64,000 nt of DNA from a virus. Location: the IMG/VR virus record IMGVR_UViG_3300025880_000014, positions 1 through 64,000 of that record, one strand, 5' to 3'. Position numbers and translations under genes: made by a program. Below, one piece after another: positions 43,234-52,050 of the stretch. How positions within the stretch are numbered: position 1 is the stretch's first letter; every line of letters starts with the position of its first letter. The notes under the pieces were generated by a model, which saw only the letters and a list, made by a program, of their open reading frames with translations, had not been told where the DNA came from and did not search any database.

Positions 43234-43827
43234 TTATTTGTAATGTCCTCCTCCTAGCCATAAGACAAAAGATTTTCTAGTACCTTTAGTTACGGGTTTA
43301 ACTGAGTGTAACATATAACTTGGAAATAAGACTACATTTCCTTTTCCTCGAGGAGCGGTCAATACATTTGTATCTAGAGATTCTCCACCTAGCCAAAAGC
43401 ATAAATCTCCACCTTCGTATTCATTACTATCAGACAATTGAACAGTAATAGATACCTTTCTAATAGATAAATTCTTATCTCCAACGTCTTGGTGCCAATC
43501 ATATTTACCAAACTCAGACGCTTCATATTCAGTATATTGAATTAGCTCAGGAGCAGTATGTAAATCGAAATTCCATAGGGTTTGATTTGCTTCAGTTGCC
43601 ATGGCAATTAATTTTTCATAAAGCCATGCCCATTCTTCGCTCTGTGGAATCCATTTAATATTAGATTTTCTGTCTTCTGTTTCTCCACCTTGAGTTTCTG
43701 CTCGAACGTATTCAATATTAGCAACCCCTTGCTCAATACTTCTTAATTCTTCAGCTGAAAATCCTTGATCAAACCAGTAATACTGTTGAGCTTCGTTTTG
43801 TTTTGGTTCAAATGTAAAATTATTCAT
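43234..43827 (-). CDS. Fe(II)/2-oxoglutarate-dependent oxygenase (prolyl/PKHD hydroxylase-like)
   Basis: The product has 197 residues. The metal triad is H112-x-D114 (YDWHQDVGDKN) and H174 (LFPSYMLHSVKPVTKGTR), with R184 for 2-oxoglutarate binding. The strand EYEGGDLCFWLGGE and FPSYMLHSVKPVT are typical of PKHD/P4H-type hydroxylases. The substrate may be a protein or a small molecule. It overlaps the 617-residue double glycosyltransferase gene by 8 nt and lies downstream of the collagen-like fibre genes, hence the proposal that it modifies fibre lysines or prolines. This link is inferred. Confidence 0.85.
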   Translation of the reverse strand: MNNFTFEPKQNEAQQYYWFDQGFSAEELRSIEQGVANIEYVRAETQGGETEDRKSNIKWIPQSEEWAWLYEKLIAMATEANQTLWNFDLHTAPELIQYTEYEASEFGKYDWHQDVGDKNLSIRKVSITVQLSDSNEYEGGDLCFWLGGESLDTNVLTAPRGKGNVVLFPSYMLHSVKPVTKGTRKSFVLWLGGGHYK

Positions 43828-45673
43828 CTTCTCTATATGTTATATTTACTGCACCTTCTTCTTCACCAAATCTAGATCTTGCGTTAATAGGCCATTGTGG
43901 ATCCTCTTCATATGCCCAATCATGCTGACCTAATTCTTCAAATCTTTCTTTAATTCTTTCATTATATCTTGAAGCGATTGTACGTGTTCTTCTTTGTATA
44001 TCTGCTCTAGATAGATCATGTGTATTTCTATGACCTTGATTACTATATAAAAATTGAATATAGCTTAACTTAGGTATCTTACACATGATAGTGTTTAAGA
44101 ATGTTCTAATAATTAATTCGTAATCATCAACAACTGTTAAACTTCTATTATGTCCTCCGATTGCAAAGTATGTAGATCTTCTCCACGCTCTAATGTGATT
44201 AGGAACTCCAACAATGTGTCTAATTGTTTTTGGATTAATATTCTGTTGATTTGCAGGACTTAGCATTCTACCTTGATATTCTTCTTCTCTATAATTACCA
44301 TATCCTAATGCAAAACCAGGACCGTATTTTTGATTTTCCCATTGTTCATTTACTTCTGCAGTATCACCGTAAAAGAATCCGCATTCAGGGTGTTTTTGTG
44401 CGGCGTTATGTAAATCCTGTGCGCATGTTACTGCGAGTAAATCATCGTGATCTAGTTCTGCGATAATATATCCTCTAGCCATTGCGTTTGCTCTCCACTT
44501 GACCTCTCCGATAATCCCACCTGATTTTTCTCTAAAATCGTATAGCTTAACTCTAGGGTCATTTGCTGCAATCTGCTCGGCAATCTTAAGTGTTTTACCA
44601 CCATCAGTTGAATCGTTCATTAATACCCATTCCCAGTTGTCATACGTTTGAGCAGCGACTGAGTTATATGTGTTTATTAACTTTTCACCTGTGTTATATA
44701 TTGGAGTTGTAAAAGATATCATGCTATGATCGTCCATATTTGTCGGATCTAACATTGCATTTTCAGAAACATTATACGCAATATCTCCTACATTTTTTAA
44801 ATCATTATCATTATCTATATTGATCCATTTTCTCCTAAATTGAAGAGGTAGTTTTGATAGATATCTAAAATCAGAAGAACTCTTTCCTCGAGTTACTATT
44901 GCATCTGGTTTAAAACTGGATATTTTTTTTCTAATATCAGTATCATCCTTTGCATATTTAACCTCTAAGTTGTCATCCTCGTAATCAAGTATTTTAGTAG
45001 TTTTCATTACTGGTTCTCCAGGTCCTATATATAAAATCCTAGGTAGTTTAGGTGTTGACACTTTTTCTAATTCATTGTAATATGAAAGAATTTCATTAAT
45101 CCAAACGAATGTATCTGGGTGGTTCTTATATACTTCTTCGATAAAGTAACCATCTGCTGCATAATCTGCTGTGAAACCATATTTTTCAAAAAGCTCTGAT
45201 CTAAATAATATTTGAGCTATGTCTGTTTTTCTGAAACCAGTAGATTCTGGAGTAGATTCTCTGTATTTTAATCCGGTAAAATCTTTACCATCAACTGCTT
45301 GTCCAACCATTATGATTTTCTTTTCAGAATTTACAGGTAGCATTACGAAATCCTCGACTCTTTGATAAAATTCAGGATGCATTATATTGTCGTCATCTAA
45401 TAAATAAAACCACGAATGATCTAAGCTCCTTATTAGACTGGTTGTTTCAGGGTACATCATCCCGCCATGTTGTCCTTTAATAAAATGTATTGTTGTATTT
45501 GACTGATCTAAAATAGATAATAGATTCGCATCAATATCCTTCAGAGCACCTGTGTCAAACATAATGTGCCAATGTACCTCTACTCCTCTTGTTTTAGAAG
45601 TATCGAATACAGTTGGTTGTATTTTTAATAAATTAGATGTTCTAGTACATCTTGTGATTACGTTAATTTTCAT
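43820..45673 (-). CDS. Double glycosyltransferase (two GT-A domains)
   Basis: The product has 617 residues. Residues 1-~200 form a GT-A-like domain with MKINVITRCTRTSNL and a D-D-D triplet at 93-95 (FYLLDDDNIMHPEFY). A linker domain resembling a GT-B-like or Rossmann piece (RILYIGPGEPVMKTTKILDY) follows. From about residue 320, ISFTTPIYNTGEKLINTYNS begins a classic GT2 domain, with its D-x-D (IIAELDHDDLLAV) near residue 405. Two catalytic domains in one chain suggest two sugar additions in sequence. It lies between two oxygenase genes and downstream of collagen-like fibre genes. Confidence 0.85.
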   Translation of the reverse strand: MKINVITRCTRTSNLLKIQPTVFDTSKTRGVEVHWHIMFDTGALKDIDANLLSILDQSNTTIHFIKGQHGGMMYPETTSLIRSLDHSWFYLLDDDNIMHPEFYQRVEDFVMLPVNSEKKIIMVGQAVDGKDFTGLKYRESTPESTGFRKTDIAQILFRSELFEKYGFTADYAADGYFIEEVYKNHPDTFVWINEILSYYNELEKVSTPKLPRILYIGPGEPVMKTTKILDYEDDNLEVKYAKDDTDIRKKISSFKPDAIVTRGKSSSDFRYLSKLPLQFRRKWINIDNDNDLKNVGDIAYNVSENAMLDPTNMDDHSMISFTTPIYNTGEKLINTYNSVAAQTYDNWEWVLMNDSTDGGKTLKIAEQIAANDPRVKLYDFREKSGGIIGEVKWRANAMARGYIIAELDHDDLLAVTCAQDLHNAAQKHPECGFFYGDTAEVNEQWENQKYGPGFALGYGNYREEEYQGRMLSPANQQNINPKTIRHIVGVPNHIRAWRRSTYFAIGGHNRSLTVVDDYELIIRTFLNTIMCKIPKLSYIQFLYSNQGHRNTHDLSRADIQRRTRTIASRYNERIKERFEELGQHDWAYEEDPQWPINARSRFGEEEGAVNITYREDE

Positions 45674-45684
45674 TTAATGTGGTT

Positions 45685-46617
45685 TTATTGTTCAATGTCA
45701 AAAAAGAACATGTGGAAAAATCTTGCATTATCAATTGCATCTCCAAAGTATTCAGTTGCTGCGTGTAATTGCGATGAGTTAAATATTACTAGTCTATTAT
45801 ATACGTTTCCAATATCATCAATCTTTTCAAATTGAGTTCCATCGTAGAAGTTCATTTCTTTATTAGTACCTCTGAATGTATCTACGTATTCATCTCCCAT
45901 TCTAGATTCTTGACCCGGAAACGATGAAATTCCTGTAACTTTACTTCGATACATTGCAGTTCCTGTTTGTGGAGGTGCGTCTGGGGTTAAGTAAACCATT
46001 GCAGCATACATTTGACTATCTACATGGTATACTATAGGTTGATCTGCTGTACAGAATTGAAATACACCATTAGCGTATCCACCATTGTTCCAGTTTGTTA
46101 TTTTTCTACCTAATACTTCTTCAAGTTTTTCCTTAGTGCCATCTATAATATATCTAGATTGAGATCTTTGTCCTTTGTGATATTTAGACGGTAAAAACTC
46201 TAAATTATTCATAGCATATTCTCTGACTAAATCAGGATCTGCATAGAAATTATCAACAACAATAACGTCTTTATCTGTTTTATTAAATCCAGATGAAGAA
46301 GCTGGCCATTTTGCTAAAGAAATAAGTTCAACTGGCGCTGCATTATTTAAACTAATCCATAGTTTTTTCGTAATATCTTCGTGTAGAATCATTATATTAA
46401 ATCCTACATTTTCCGGAATTGTTCCTTTATAAAAAGAAAAAACATCTGGCCTTTTTTCCCATTCAATATTCAAGGATTTTCCATCTAATAGAACGTCAGT
46501 TACTATAGTATCTTTAGTTATTGAACCTACCCATCCTCTTGCGTACCAATATCCATCGGTGCCTTTTTTAATAGAATCAATGTTTAATTTTACATTGTTT
46601 AAATTAGTTTCGTGCAT
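45685..46617 (-). CDS. 2-oxoglutarate-oxygenase-like protein (DUF6445-like) with N-terminal beta domain
   Basis: The product has 310 residues. Residues 1-~105 are a beta domain (GYWYARGWVGSITKDTIVTD). The C-terminal 200 residues have VDNFYADPDLVREYAMNNLE, then H198-x-D200 (PIVYHVDSQMYAAMVYLT) and a later H285 (SSQLHAATEY), an H-x-D...H triad. The layout matches the DUF6445 group of putative Fe(II)/2OG oxygenases. It is the first gene after the collagen-gene terminator, 11 nt upstream of the double glycosyltransferase. The N-terminal domain may bind a glycan or fibre; that is speculative. Confidence 0.78.
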   Translation of the reverse strand: MHETNLNNVKLNIDSIKKGTDGYWYARGWVGSITKDTIVTDVLLDGKSLNIEWEKRPDVFSFYKGTIPENVGFNIMILHEDITKKLWISLNNAAPVELISLAKWPASSSGFNKTDKDVIVVDNFYADPDLVREYAMNNLEFLPSKYHKGQRSQSRYIIDGTKEKLEEVLGRKITNWNNGGYANGVFQFCTADQPIVYHVDSQMYAAMVYLTPDAPPQTGTAMYRSKVTGISSFPGQESRMGDEYVDTFRGTNKEMNFYDGTQFEKIDDIGNVYNRLVIFNSSQLHAATEYFGDAIDNARFFHMFFFDIEQ

Positions 46618-46670
46618 TACTTTAAATTTTAATAATTATACATTAAATGTTTGATTTGTTTATATATTAC

Positions 46671-46702
46671 AAAAAAAAGGATCCCAATGGGATCCTTTTT
46701 TA
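46671..46702 (-). terminator. Strong intrinsic terminator after the collagen-like genes
   Basis: GGATCCC-AAT-GGGATCC with A-run on one side and T-run on the other, so it can work in both directions. It is 20 nt past the stop codon of the 864-residue fibre gene and separates the fibre operon from the modification island. The modification genes thus probably have their own promoter in 46618-46670. Confidence 0.88.
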
Positions 46703-46722
46703 ATATTAAGTATGTGAGTTGA

Positions 46723-49317
46723 TTATATTTGCCCTTTGAGGCCTCCACCAGCGCCTCCGGTTTGCGTAACTAATCCATTAACGAATGTGACATTGTGTCC
46801 CGTACTAAAGTAAATGGTTTCACTAATCCCACTAGTTGGTCCGTTAGTTCCTTGAGATCCTCGAGGACCCTTTACTCCCGCAGGACCAAGTTGGCCCGTA
46901 TTTCCAGTAAATCCTTTATAACCTTGTGCTCCATTGGTACCTTTAGCTCCTGGAGCTCCTTTAGCTCCTTGAGAACCATTATTACCCTTAAGACCCTGTG
47001 GCCCTCTTGGTCCGGTGCTACCATTTAGTCCTTTATAACCTGTTGGTCCTACTAGCCGTGCTCCTTGTGGTCCTCTATATCCAACTCCTAGACTACTACC
47101 AGTAGTTCCTTGGAATCCTCGAACTGTTCCAGTTGGTCCTTTATAGCCGGTAAGTCCTTTAAATCCTGTATAGCCTGTAATAGTAGATCCAGTGGTTCCT
47201 TTTAAACCCTGTGGCCCGACATATCCTTGAACTCCTTTTGGACTTGCTCCAGTATTACCTTGTGCTCCTTGAGGTCCAGTATATCCTTTTGCTCCTCCTG
47301 GTTGTGATCCTTTAAGACCTTGATCTCCCTGAACACCAATAAATCCAATATACCCCTTAGGCATTGCTCCTTTAGCACCCTGATTTCCTTGGGCTCCTTG
47401 TGGTCCTCTATGTCCAGTTGGAGAATCTCCAATCGGTCCGGTGTTACCATTTAGTCCTTTATAACCTGTAACTCCTTTATATGAGGTTGGACGTACACCT
47501 TGAGTTCCCTGTGGTCCTCTTGGTCCAGTGCTTCCGGTTGGTTGTGCTCCTTTATCTCCTTGAGTACCTTGTGCTCCTTGTGGTCCTCTTGATCCTCCGG
47601 GCTGTGCTCCTTTATTTCCTTGGAATCCTCTTGGTCCTGTTACTCCAATAAATCCTTTTGGCTGAGCTCCTGTATATCCTTGAACTCCTTGAGCTCCTTG
47701 AACTCCTCTAAATCCTGTTGGATTTGCTCCTTGGAAACCTCTTTCTCCATTAATTCCTGTGTAACCGGTTGCTCCTGTTGGTGAAGATCCTTGAACTCCT
47801 CTATAACCAGTTGCTCCAATAAATCCAATATACCCCTTTGGCATTGCTCCTTTTAATCCTTGGAAACCTCTTGGTCCTGTTGGTCCAGTTGGCGAAGTTG
47901 GTCTAGCTCCTTGGAAACCTCTTGGTCCCGTATTTCCAGGATCACCGATAATTGCGTCATATGCAGGTCCTGTTGGTCCTGTATATCCTGTTGGTCCGTT
48001 TGGTCCTATGTGTCCTTTTGGACTTGCTCCGATATTACCCTGTGCTCCTTGAGATCCTTTAAGACCAGTATATCCCTTTGGACTTGGTCCTGTATATCCT
48101 GTTGGTCCGTTTACTCCTTTATCTCCTTGGAATCCTCTATTAGTACTTCCTTGAGATCCTCTAATACCCTGTACTCCTTGAAACCCTCTTGGTCCTGTTG
48201 GTGAATTACCAATAGCTCCTTGAAAACCTCTTGGTCCAGGATCTCCTGTTTGAGCAGCTGGCGTACTTCCAGTATTTCCTTGAAAACCTCTTTCTCCGTT
48301 TAATCCTTTGTCTCCAACTGGATTTGCTCCTTGTGCTCCTTTAAAACCAGGATAACCTTCAGCTCCTTGAAAACCTTTTGGACTATTTCCAACGTCTCCT
48401 TGAAAACCTCTATCTCCGTTTAATCCTTTGTCTCCAACTGGATTTGCTCCTTGTGCTCCTTTAAAACCAGGATGACCTTCAGCTCCTTGGAAACCTTTTG
48501 GTGAATCACCAACATTTCCTTGAAAACCTCTGTCTCCAGTTTGTCCTACTTGTGCAGTTTGAGTTGAACCCTGTGCTCCTTTTAGTCCGGTAGCACCCTG
48601 TGAACCTTTATGTCCTTTTTGATTTGTACCTGCAGAACCTTGAAATCCTACATGTCCAACAAAACCAGTTGCTCCACCTGGATTTAAACCCGTAGTACCT
48701 TGATCTCCTTGAAAACCTCTGAAACCAGTTGCTCCTGTTAATTGATCTCCCTGAAACCCTCTTGGTCCATCAGGTCCAATATCACCAACGTAAGCTGTAA
48801 TTACATTACCCTGTGATCCAGTTGAACCTTGATCTCCTTTTATTCCTTTAAGACCATTAGTTATTTTACCTGCATCTCCATCTGTTCCTTGATTTCCTCT
48901 AAAACCTTCTGGTCCTTCTGGTGAATCTCCAATTGTTCCTTGGAATCCTCTAAAACCTTGATCAGCAGTACCTTTATTTCCTTGAAAACCTCGATCTCCT
49001 TGAAAACCTATATTACCTTCATAACCTTGATGTCCTTGTGGACTGTCTCCTTGAAAACCTCTGAAACCAGTATCTCCAACAGGTTCTAAACCTGCAGATC
49101 CTTGAACTCCTTTATCTCCTTGAAAACCTCTATCTCCTTGAAAACCTTGAGCTCCAACAATACCTTGAAAACCTTGATCTCCTTGAAAACCTTGAGCTCC
49201 AACAATACCTTGGTCTCCCTGGTCTCCTTTCAATTCAGGATAGTTATTAGCATCAAAGTTACCAGTATGTAAGGGAGTTTCTCCCCCTACAAGTGATCCT
49301 GTATTTAATTTTGCCAT
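46723..49317 (-). CDS. Collagen-like fibre protein with periodic interruptions
   Basis: The product has 864 residues, nearly all Gly-X-Y from about residue 30 to 820. The N-terminus ([20 protein letters not shown], then [11 protein letters not shown]) is shared in pattern with the next two fibre genes and may be the attachment domain. From about residue 240 on, the helix is broken at regular intervals by G-x-x-P-x units such as GNSPK, GANPV, GAMPK and GAQPG, commonly followed by five triplets, giving a 20-residue period. Lys, Gln, Thr and Arg dominate the Y position, Pro the X position. C-terminus: [13 protein letters not shown]. Likely a trimeric side fibre or surface fibre. Confidence 0.88.
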   Translation of the reverse strand: MAKLNTGSLVGGETPLHTGNFDANNYPELKGDQGDQGIVGAQGFQGDQGFQGIVGAQGFQGDRGFQGDKGVQGSAGLEPVGDTGFRGFQGDSPQGHQGYEGNIGFQGDRGFQGNKGTADQGFRGFQGTIGDSPEGPEGFRGNQGTDGDAGKITNGLKGIKGDQGSTGSQGNVITAYVGDIGPDGPRGFQGDQLTGATGFRGFQGDQGTTGLNPGGATGFVGHVGFQGSAGTNQKGHKGSQGATGLKGAQGSTQTAQVGQTGDRGFQGNVGDSPKGFQGAEGHPGFKGAQGANPVGDKGLNGDRGFQGDVGNSPKGFQGAEGYPGFKGAQGANPVGDKGLNGERGFQGNTGSTPAAQTGDPGPRGFQGAIGNSPTGPRGFQGVQGIRGSQGSTNRGFQGDKGVNGPTGYTGPSPKGYTGLKGSQGAQGNIGASPKGHIGPNGPTGYTGPTGPAYDAIIGDPGNTGPRGFQGARPTSPTGPTGPRGFQGLKGAMPKGYIGFIGATGYRGVQGSSPTGATGYTGINGERGFQGANPTGFRGVQGAQGVQGYTGAQPKGFIGVTGPRGFQGNKGAQPGGSRGPQGAQGTQGDKGAQPTGSTGPRGPQGTQGVRPTSYKGVTGYKGLNGNTGPIGDSPTGHRGPQGAQGNQGAKGAMPKGYIGFIGVQGDQGLKGSQPGGAKGYTGPQGAQGNTGASPKGVQGYVGPQGLKGTTGSTITGYTGFKGLTGYKGPTGTVRGFQGTTGSSLGVGYRGPQGARLVGPTGYKGLNGSTGPRGPQGLKGNNGSQGAKGAPGAKGTNGAQGYKGFTGNTGQLGPAGVKGPRGSQGTNGPTSGISETIYFSTGHNVTFVNGLVTQTGGAGGGLKGQI

Positions 49318-49357
49318 GTTATTTTTATTCTTTTTTTATATATAATTAACTTATTGG

Positions 49358-52015
49358 TTATTGGATAAATCCGTTTGAAACAATATAGCCTGTTCCATTA
49401 TCGTCTGTGAAAAATCCGTTAAAACCATTACCTATAGATCCACTTCCATGATAACCTTGTGGTCCTCTTGGTCCTGTTGGTCCATATCCGACTGGTCCCA
49501 TACTTCCAGTTAATCCTCTTGCTCCTGCTGTTCCAGCTCCTCCGCCAGATCCTTGGAATCCTCTTGGTCCTGTTGATCCATTTGCTCCTTGATATCCGAC
49601 TGATCCTACTATCTGATTTCCTTGTGCTCCTGTTGCACCCTGGGCTCCTGGTATTCCTGTATATCCTTGAGGTCCTCTTGCTCCTTGAACTCCGTTTGGT
49701 CCTTTATATCCTGTTGGTCCATTATTACCTTGTGGTCCTCTTGACCCCGTTGGTCCTGTTGAACCTGTAGCTCCCTGTGGTCCCGTATTTCCTTGTGATC
49801 CCTGTGGACCAGTTGGTCCTTTATAACCTCCACCTCCGGCGGATCCGGATCCTCCTTGATATCCTCTTGGTCCTGTATTACCAGTGGCTCCTTGTGCACC
49901 TTGGAATCCTGATATTCCTTTGTTTCCAGTGGCTCCTTGTGTTCCTCTATCTCCCACTGCCGAAGTAGTTCCAGTAAGTCCTTTATTACCAATAAATCCA
50001 GTATAACCTTTTGCTCCAGTTACTCCTTGTGCTCCAGTTGATCCCTGTGCTCCTTGATTTCCTTTAGCTCCAGTATTTCCCTGTGCTCCTGTTAATCCAG
50101 TTGCTCCTTTTAATCCAGTATATCCAGTTACTCCCTGTGCTCCTTGATTTCCTTGTGATCCGTTAACTCCTGTTTTACCAATAAATCCAGTATAACCTGT
50201 TGCTCCAGTTCCTCCTTGTGAACCGTTAACTCCAGGATAACCAGTTGGTCCCGTTGGTCCTTGATTTCCAACGGCTCCAGTTCCTCCAGTTGCTCCTTTA
50301 GCTCCAACAAGTCCAGTATATCCTTTTGGTCCGGTTGCACCCTGTGCTCCTGTAAATCCAGTAGGTCCTGTTGAACCTTTAGCTCCCTGTGCTCCTTGTG
50401 CTCCTTTTACATTAGTAAATCCTTGAGGTCCCGTTGGCCCTTGAGGACCGGTGTTACCAACCGCAGATGTTGTTCCTGTTAATCCTTTAAAACCAGTAGC
50501 TCCTTTTGCTCCTTGTGCTCCTTGTACTCCTGTTAATCCTTTAAAACCAGTAGCTCCTTTTGCTCCTTGTGCTCCTTGTGCTCCTTTAGGTCTTTGAGAT
50601 CCCTGAGGTCCCTGAGCTCCTTTTGCTCCTTGAGAACCTTTATTACCAGTAGCTCCTTTAGCTCCTATTGCTCCCTGGAATCCTCTTTCACCAAGTGAAC
50701 CTTGATTTCCGATAACACCCTGGGGTCCAGTTGATCCCTGTGCTCCTTGATTTCCTTTTACTCCTTCAAATCCTGTTGAACCAACAATTCCTATATAACC
50801 AGTATCTCCTTTGAAACCGGTAAATCCTGTAGATCCTTTAGCACCCTGTGCTCCAGTAACTCCTTGGAATCCCTTTGGTCCCGTAACTCCTTGTGGTCCT
50901 CTTCCACCAGCTCCGCCAGTTAATCCTTGATAACCAGTTGCTCCAATATTACCTTTAGCTCCTTGATTTCCTTTAGCTCCAGTATCTCCTTTAAGTCCGT
51001 TAGATCCTGTAATACCAACATACCCAGTAGAACCTGTAGCTCCTGTTGCTCCTTGATAACCAGTTGCTCCAATATTACCTTTAGCTCCTTGATTTCCTTT
51101 AGCTCCAGTATCTCCTTTAAGTCCGTTAGATCCTGTAATACCAACATACCCAGTAGAACCTGTAGCTCCAGTATCTCCTTGATAACCTGTTGCTCCAGTA
51201 GATCCTTGCGCTCCTTGAGATCCAGTACTTCCTTTATCTCCTAAAAGACCTTGAAATCCTCTTTCACCAGGATCTCCTGGTAAAGAATCCGAAGCAGTTG
51301 CTCCTTTAAATCCTTTTTGTCCTGTTGAACCTTTAGCTCCCTGAGATCCTTTAACTCCATTAGTTCCAGGTAATCCTTCAAAACCGGTAGATCCTTTAGA
51401 TCCCTGTGCTCCATCAACTCCGGTAAATCCTTTTAAACCGGTTGAACCTTGTGATCCTTTATTTCCTTTAACTGATGTTGCTCCTTTTGCTCCTTGGAAT
51501 CCTCTTTCTCCAGTATCTCCTTGTGTACCTTGTGTACCTTTAATACCGACAGAACCTTGACTTCCTTGAAAACCTCTTTCTCCGTTAATTCCTTTTACAC
51601 CCTGTGCTCCAGTAAAACCTTGGAATCCTTGAAGTCCAATAGAACCTTGATCGCCGACTTGTCCTTGATAACCATTAGAACCATTAGGACCTAATATACC
51701 TGTTATTCCTTTTTCTCCTCTAATTCCAGTAGCTCCGGTAAAACCTTGAAGACCAGTAGATCCTTGATTACCTTTACTACCAGTAGATCCTTGATCACCT
51801 TGACTACCTTGATAACCCCCAGTTCCAACGAAACCTTGATTACCTGTATCACCTTGATGACCGACACTACCGTCGGATCCAACAGATCCTTGGGATCCTT
51901 GAGATCCCAATTCACCGTTCGGTCCAATAAGCTGAGGAAAATTCGTGCTATTAAGGTTACCACTGTGTAATACGAGATTACCGTCTAACGTAGTACCTAA
52001 GATAAATTTTGCCAT
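49358..52015 (-). CDS. Collagen-like fibre protein
   Basis: The product has 885 residues. N-terminus [20 protein letters not shown], then LNSTNFPQL. The triple-helical region follows, with motifs such as [13 protein letters not shown] and [10 protein letters not shown]. Interruptions are few (for instance [17 protein letters not shown]). A 126-bp direct repeat at 50925-51050 and 51051-51176 encodes the same 42 residues twice. C-terminus: [20 protein letters not shown] and GFIQ. It lies between the 864- and 957-residue collagen-like genes. A fibre or virion-surface role is probable. Confidence 0.88.
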   Translation of the reverse strand: MAKFILGTTLDGNLVLHSGNLNSTNFPQLIGPNGELGSQGSQGSVGSDGSVGHQGDTGNQGFVGTGGYQGSQGDQGSTGSKGNQGSTGLQGFTGATGIRGEKGITGILGPNGSNGYQGQVGDQGSIGLQGFQGFTGAQGVKGINGERGFQGSQGSVGIKGTQGTQGDTGERGFQGAKGATSVKGNKGSQGSTGLKGFTGVDGAQGSKGSTGFEGLPGTNGVKGSQGAKGSTGQKGFKGATASDSLPGDPGERGFQGLLGDKGSTGSQGAQGSTGATGYQGDTGATGSTGYVGITGSNGLKGDTGAKGNQGAKGNIGATGYQGATGATGSTGYVGITGSNGLKGDTGAKGNQGAKGNIGATGYQGLTGGAGGRGPQGVTGPKGFQGVTGAQGAKGSTGFTGFKGDTGYIGIVGSTGFEGVKGNQGAQGSTGPQGVIGNQGSLGERGFQGAIGAKGATGNKGSQGAKGAQGPQGSQRPKGAQGAQGAKGATGFKGLTGVQGAQGAKGATGFKGLTGTTSAVGNTGPQGPTGPQGFTNVKGAQGAQGAKGSTGPTGFTGAQGATGPKGYTGLVGAKGATGGTGAVGNQGPTGPTGYPGVNGSQGGTGATGYTGFIGKTGVNGSQGNQGAQGVTGYTGLKGATGLTGAQGNTGAKGNQGAQGSTGAQGVTGAKGYTGFIGNKGLTGTTSAVGDRGTQGATGNKGISGFQGAQGATGNTGPRGYQGGSGSAGGGGYKGPTGPQGSQGNTGPQGATGSTGPTGSRGPQGNNGPTGYKGPNGVQGARGPQGYTGIPGAQGATGAQGNQIVGSVGYQGANGSTGPRGFQGSGGGAGTAGARGLTGSMGPVGYGPTGPRGPQGYHGSGSIGNGFNGFFTDDNGTGYIVSNGFIQ
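50925..51176. repeat. 126-bp tandem repeat in the 885-residue collagen-like gene
   Basis: 50925-51050 and 51051-51176 are near-identical tandem copies (42 codons, 14 triplets), and a partial third copy begins at 51177. The 126-bp unit length matches that in the neighbouring 957-residue gene. Confidence 0.8.
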
Positions 52016-52050
52016 GTTATTATTTTTATATTTTTATTTGTTTTATATTG

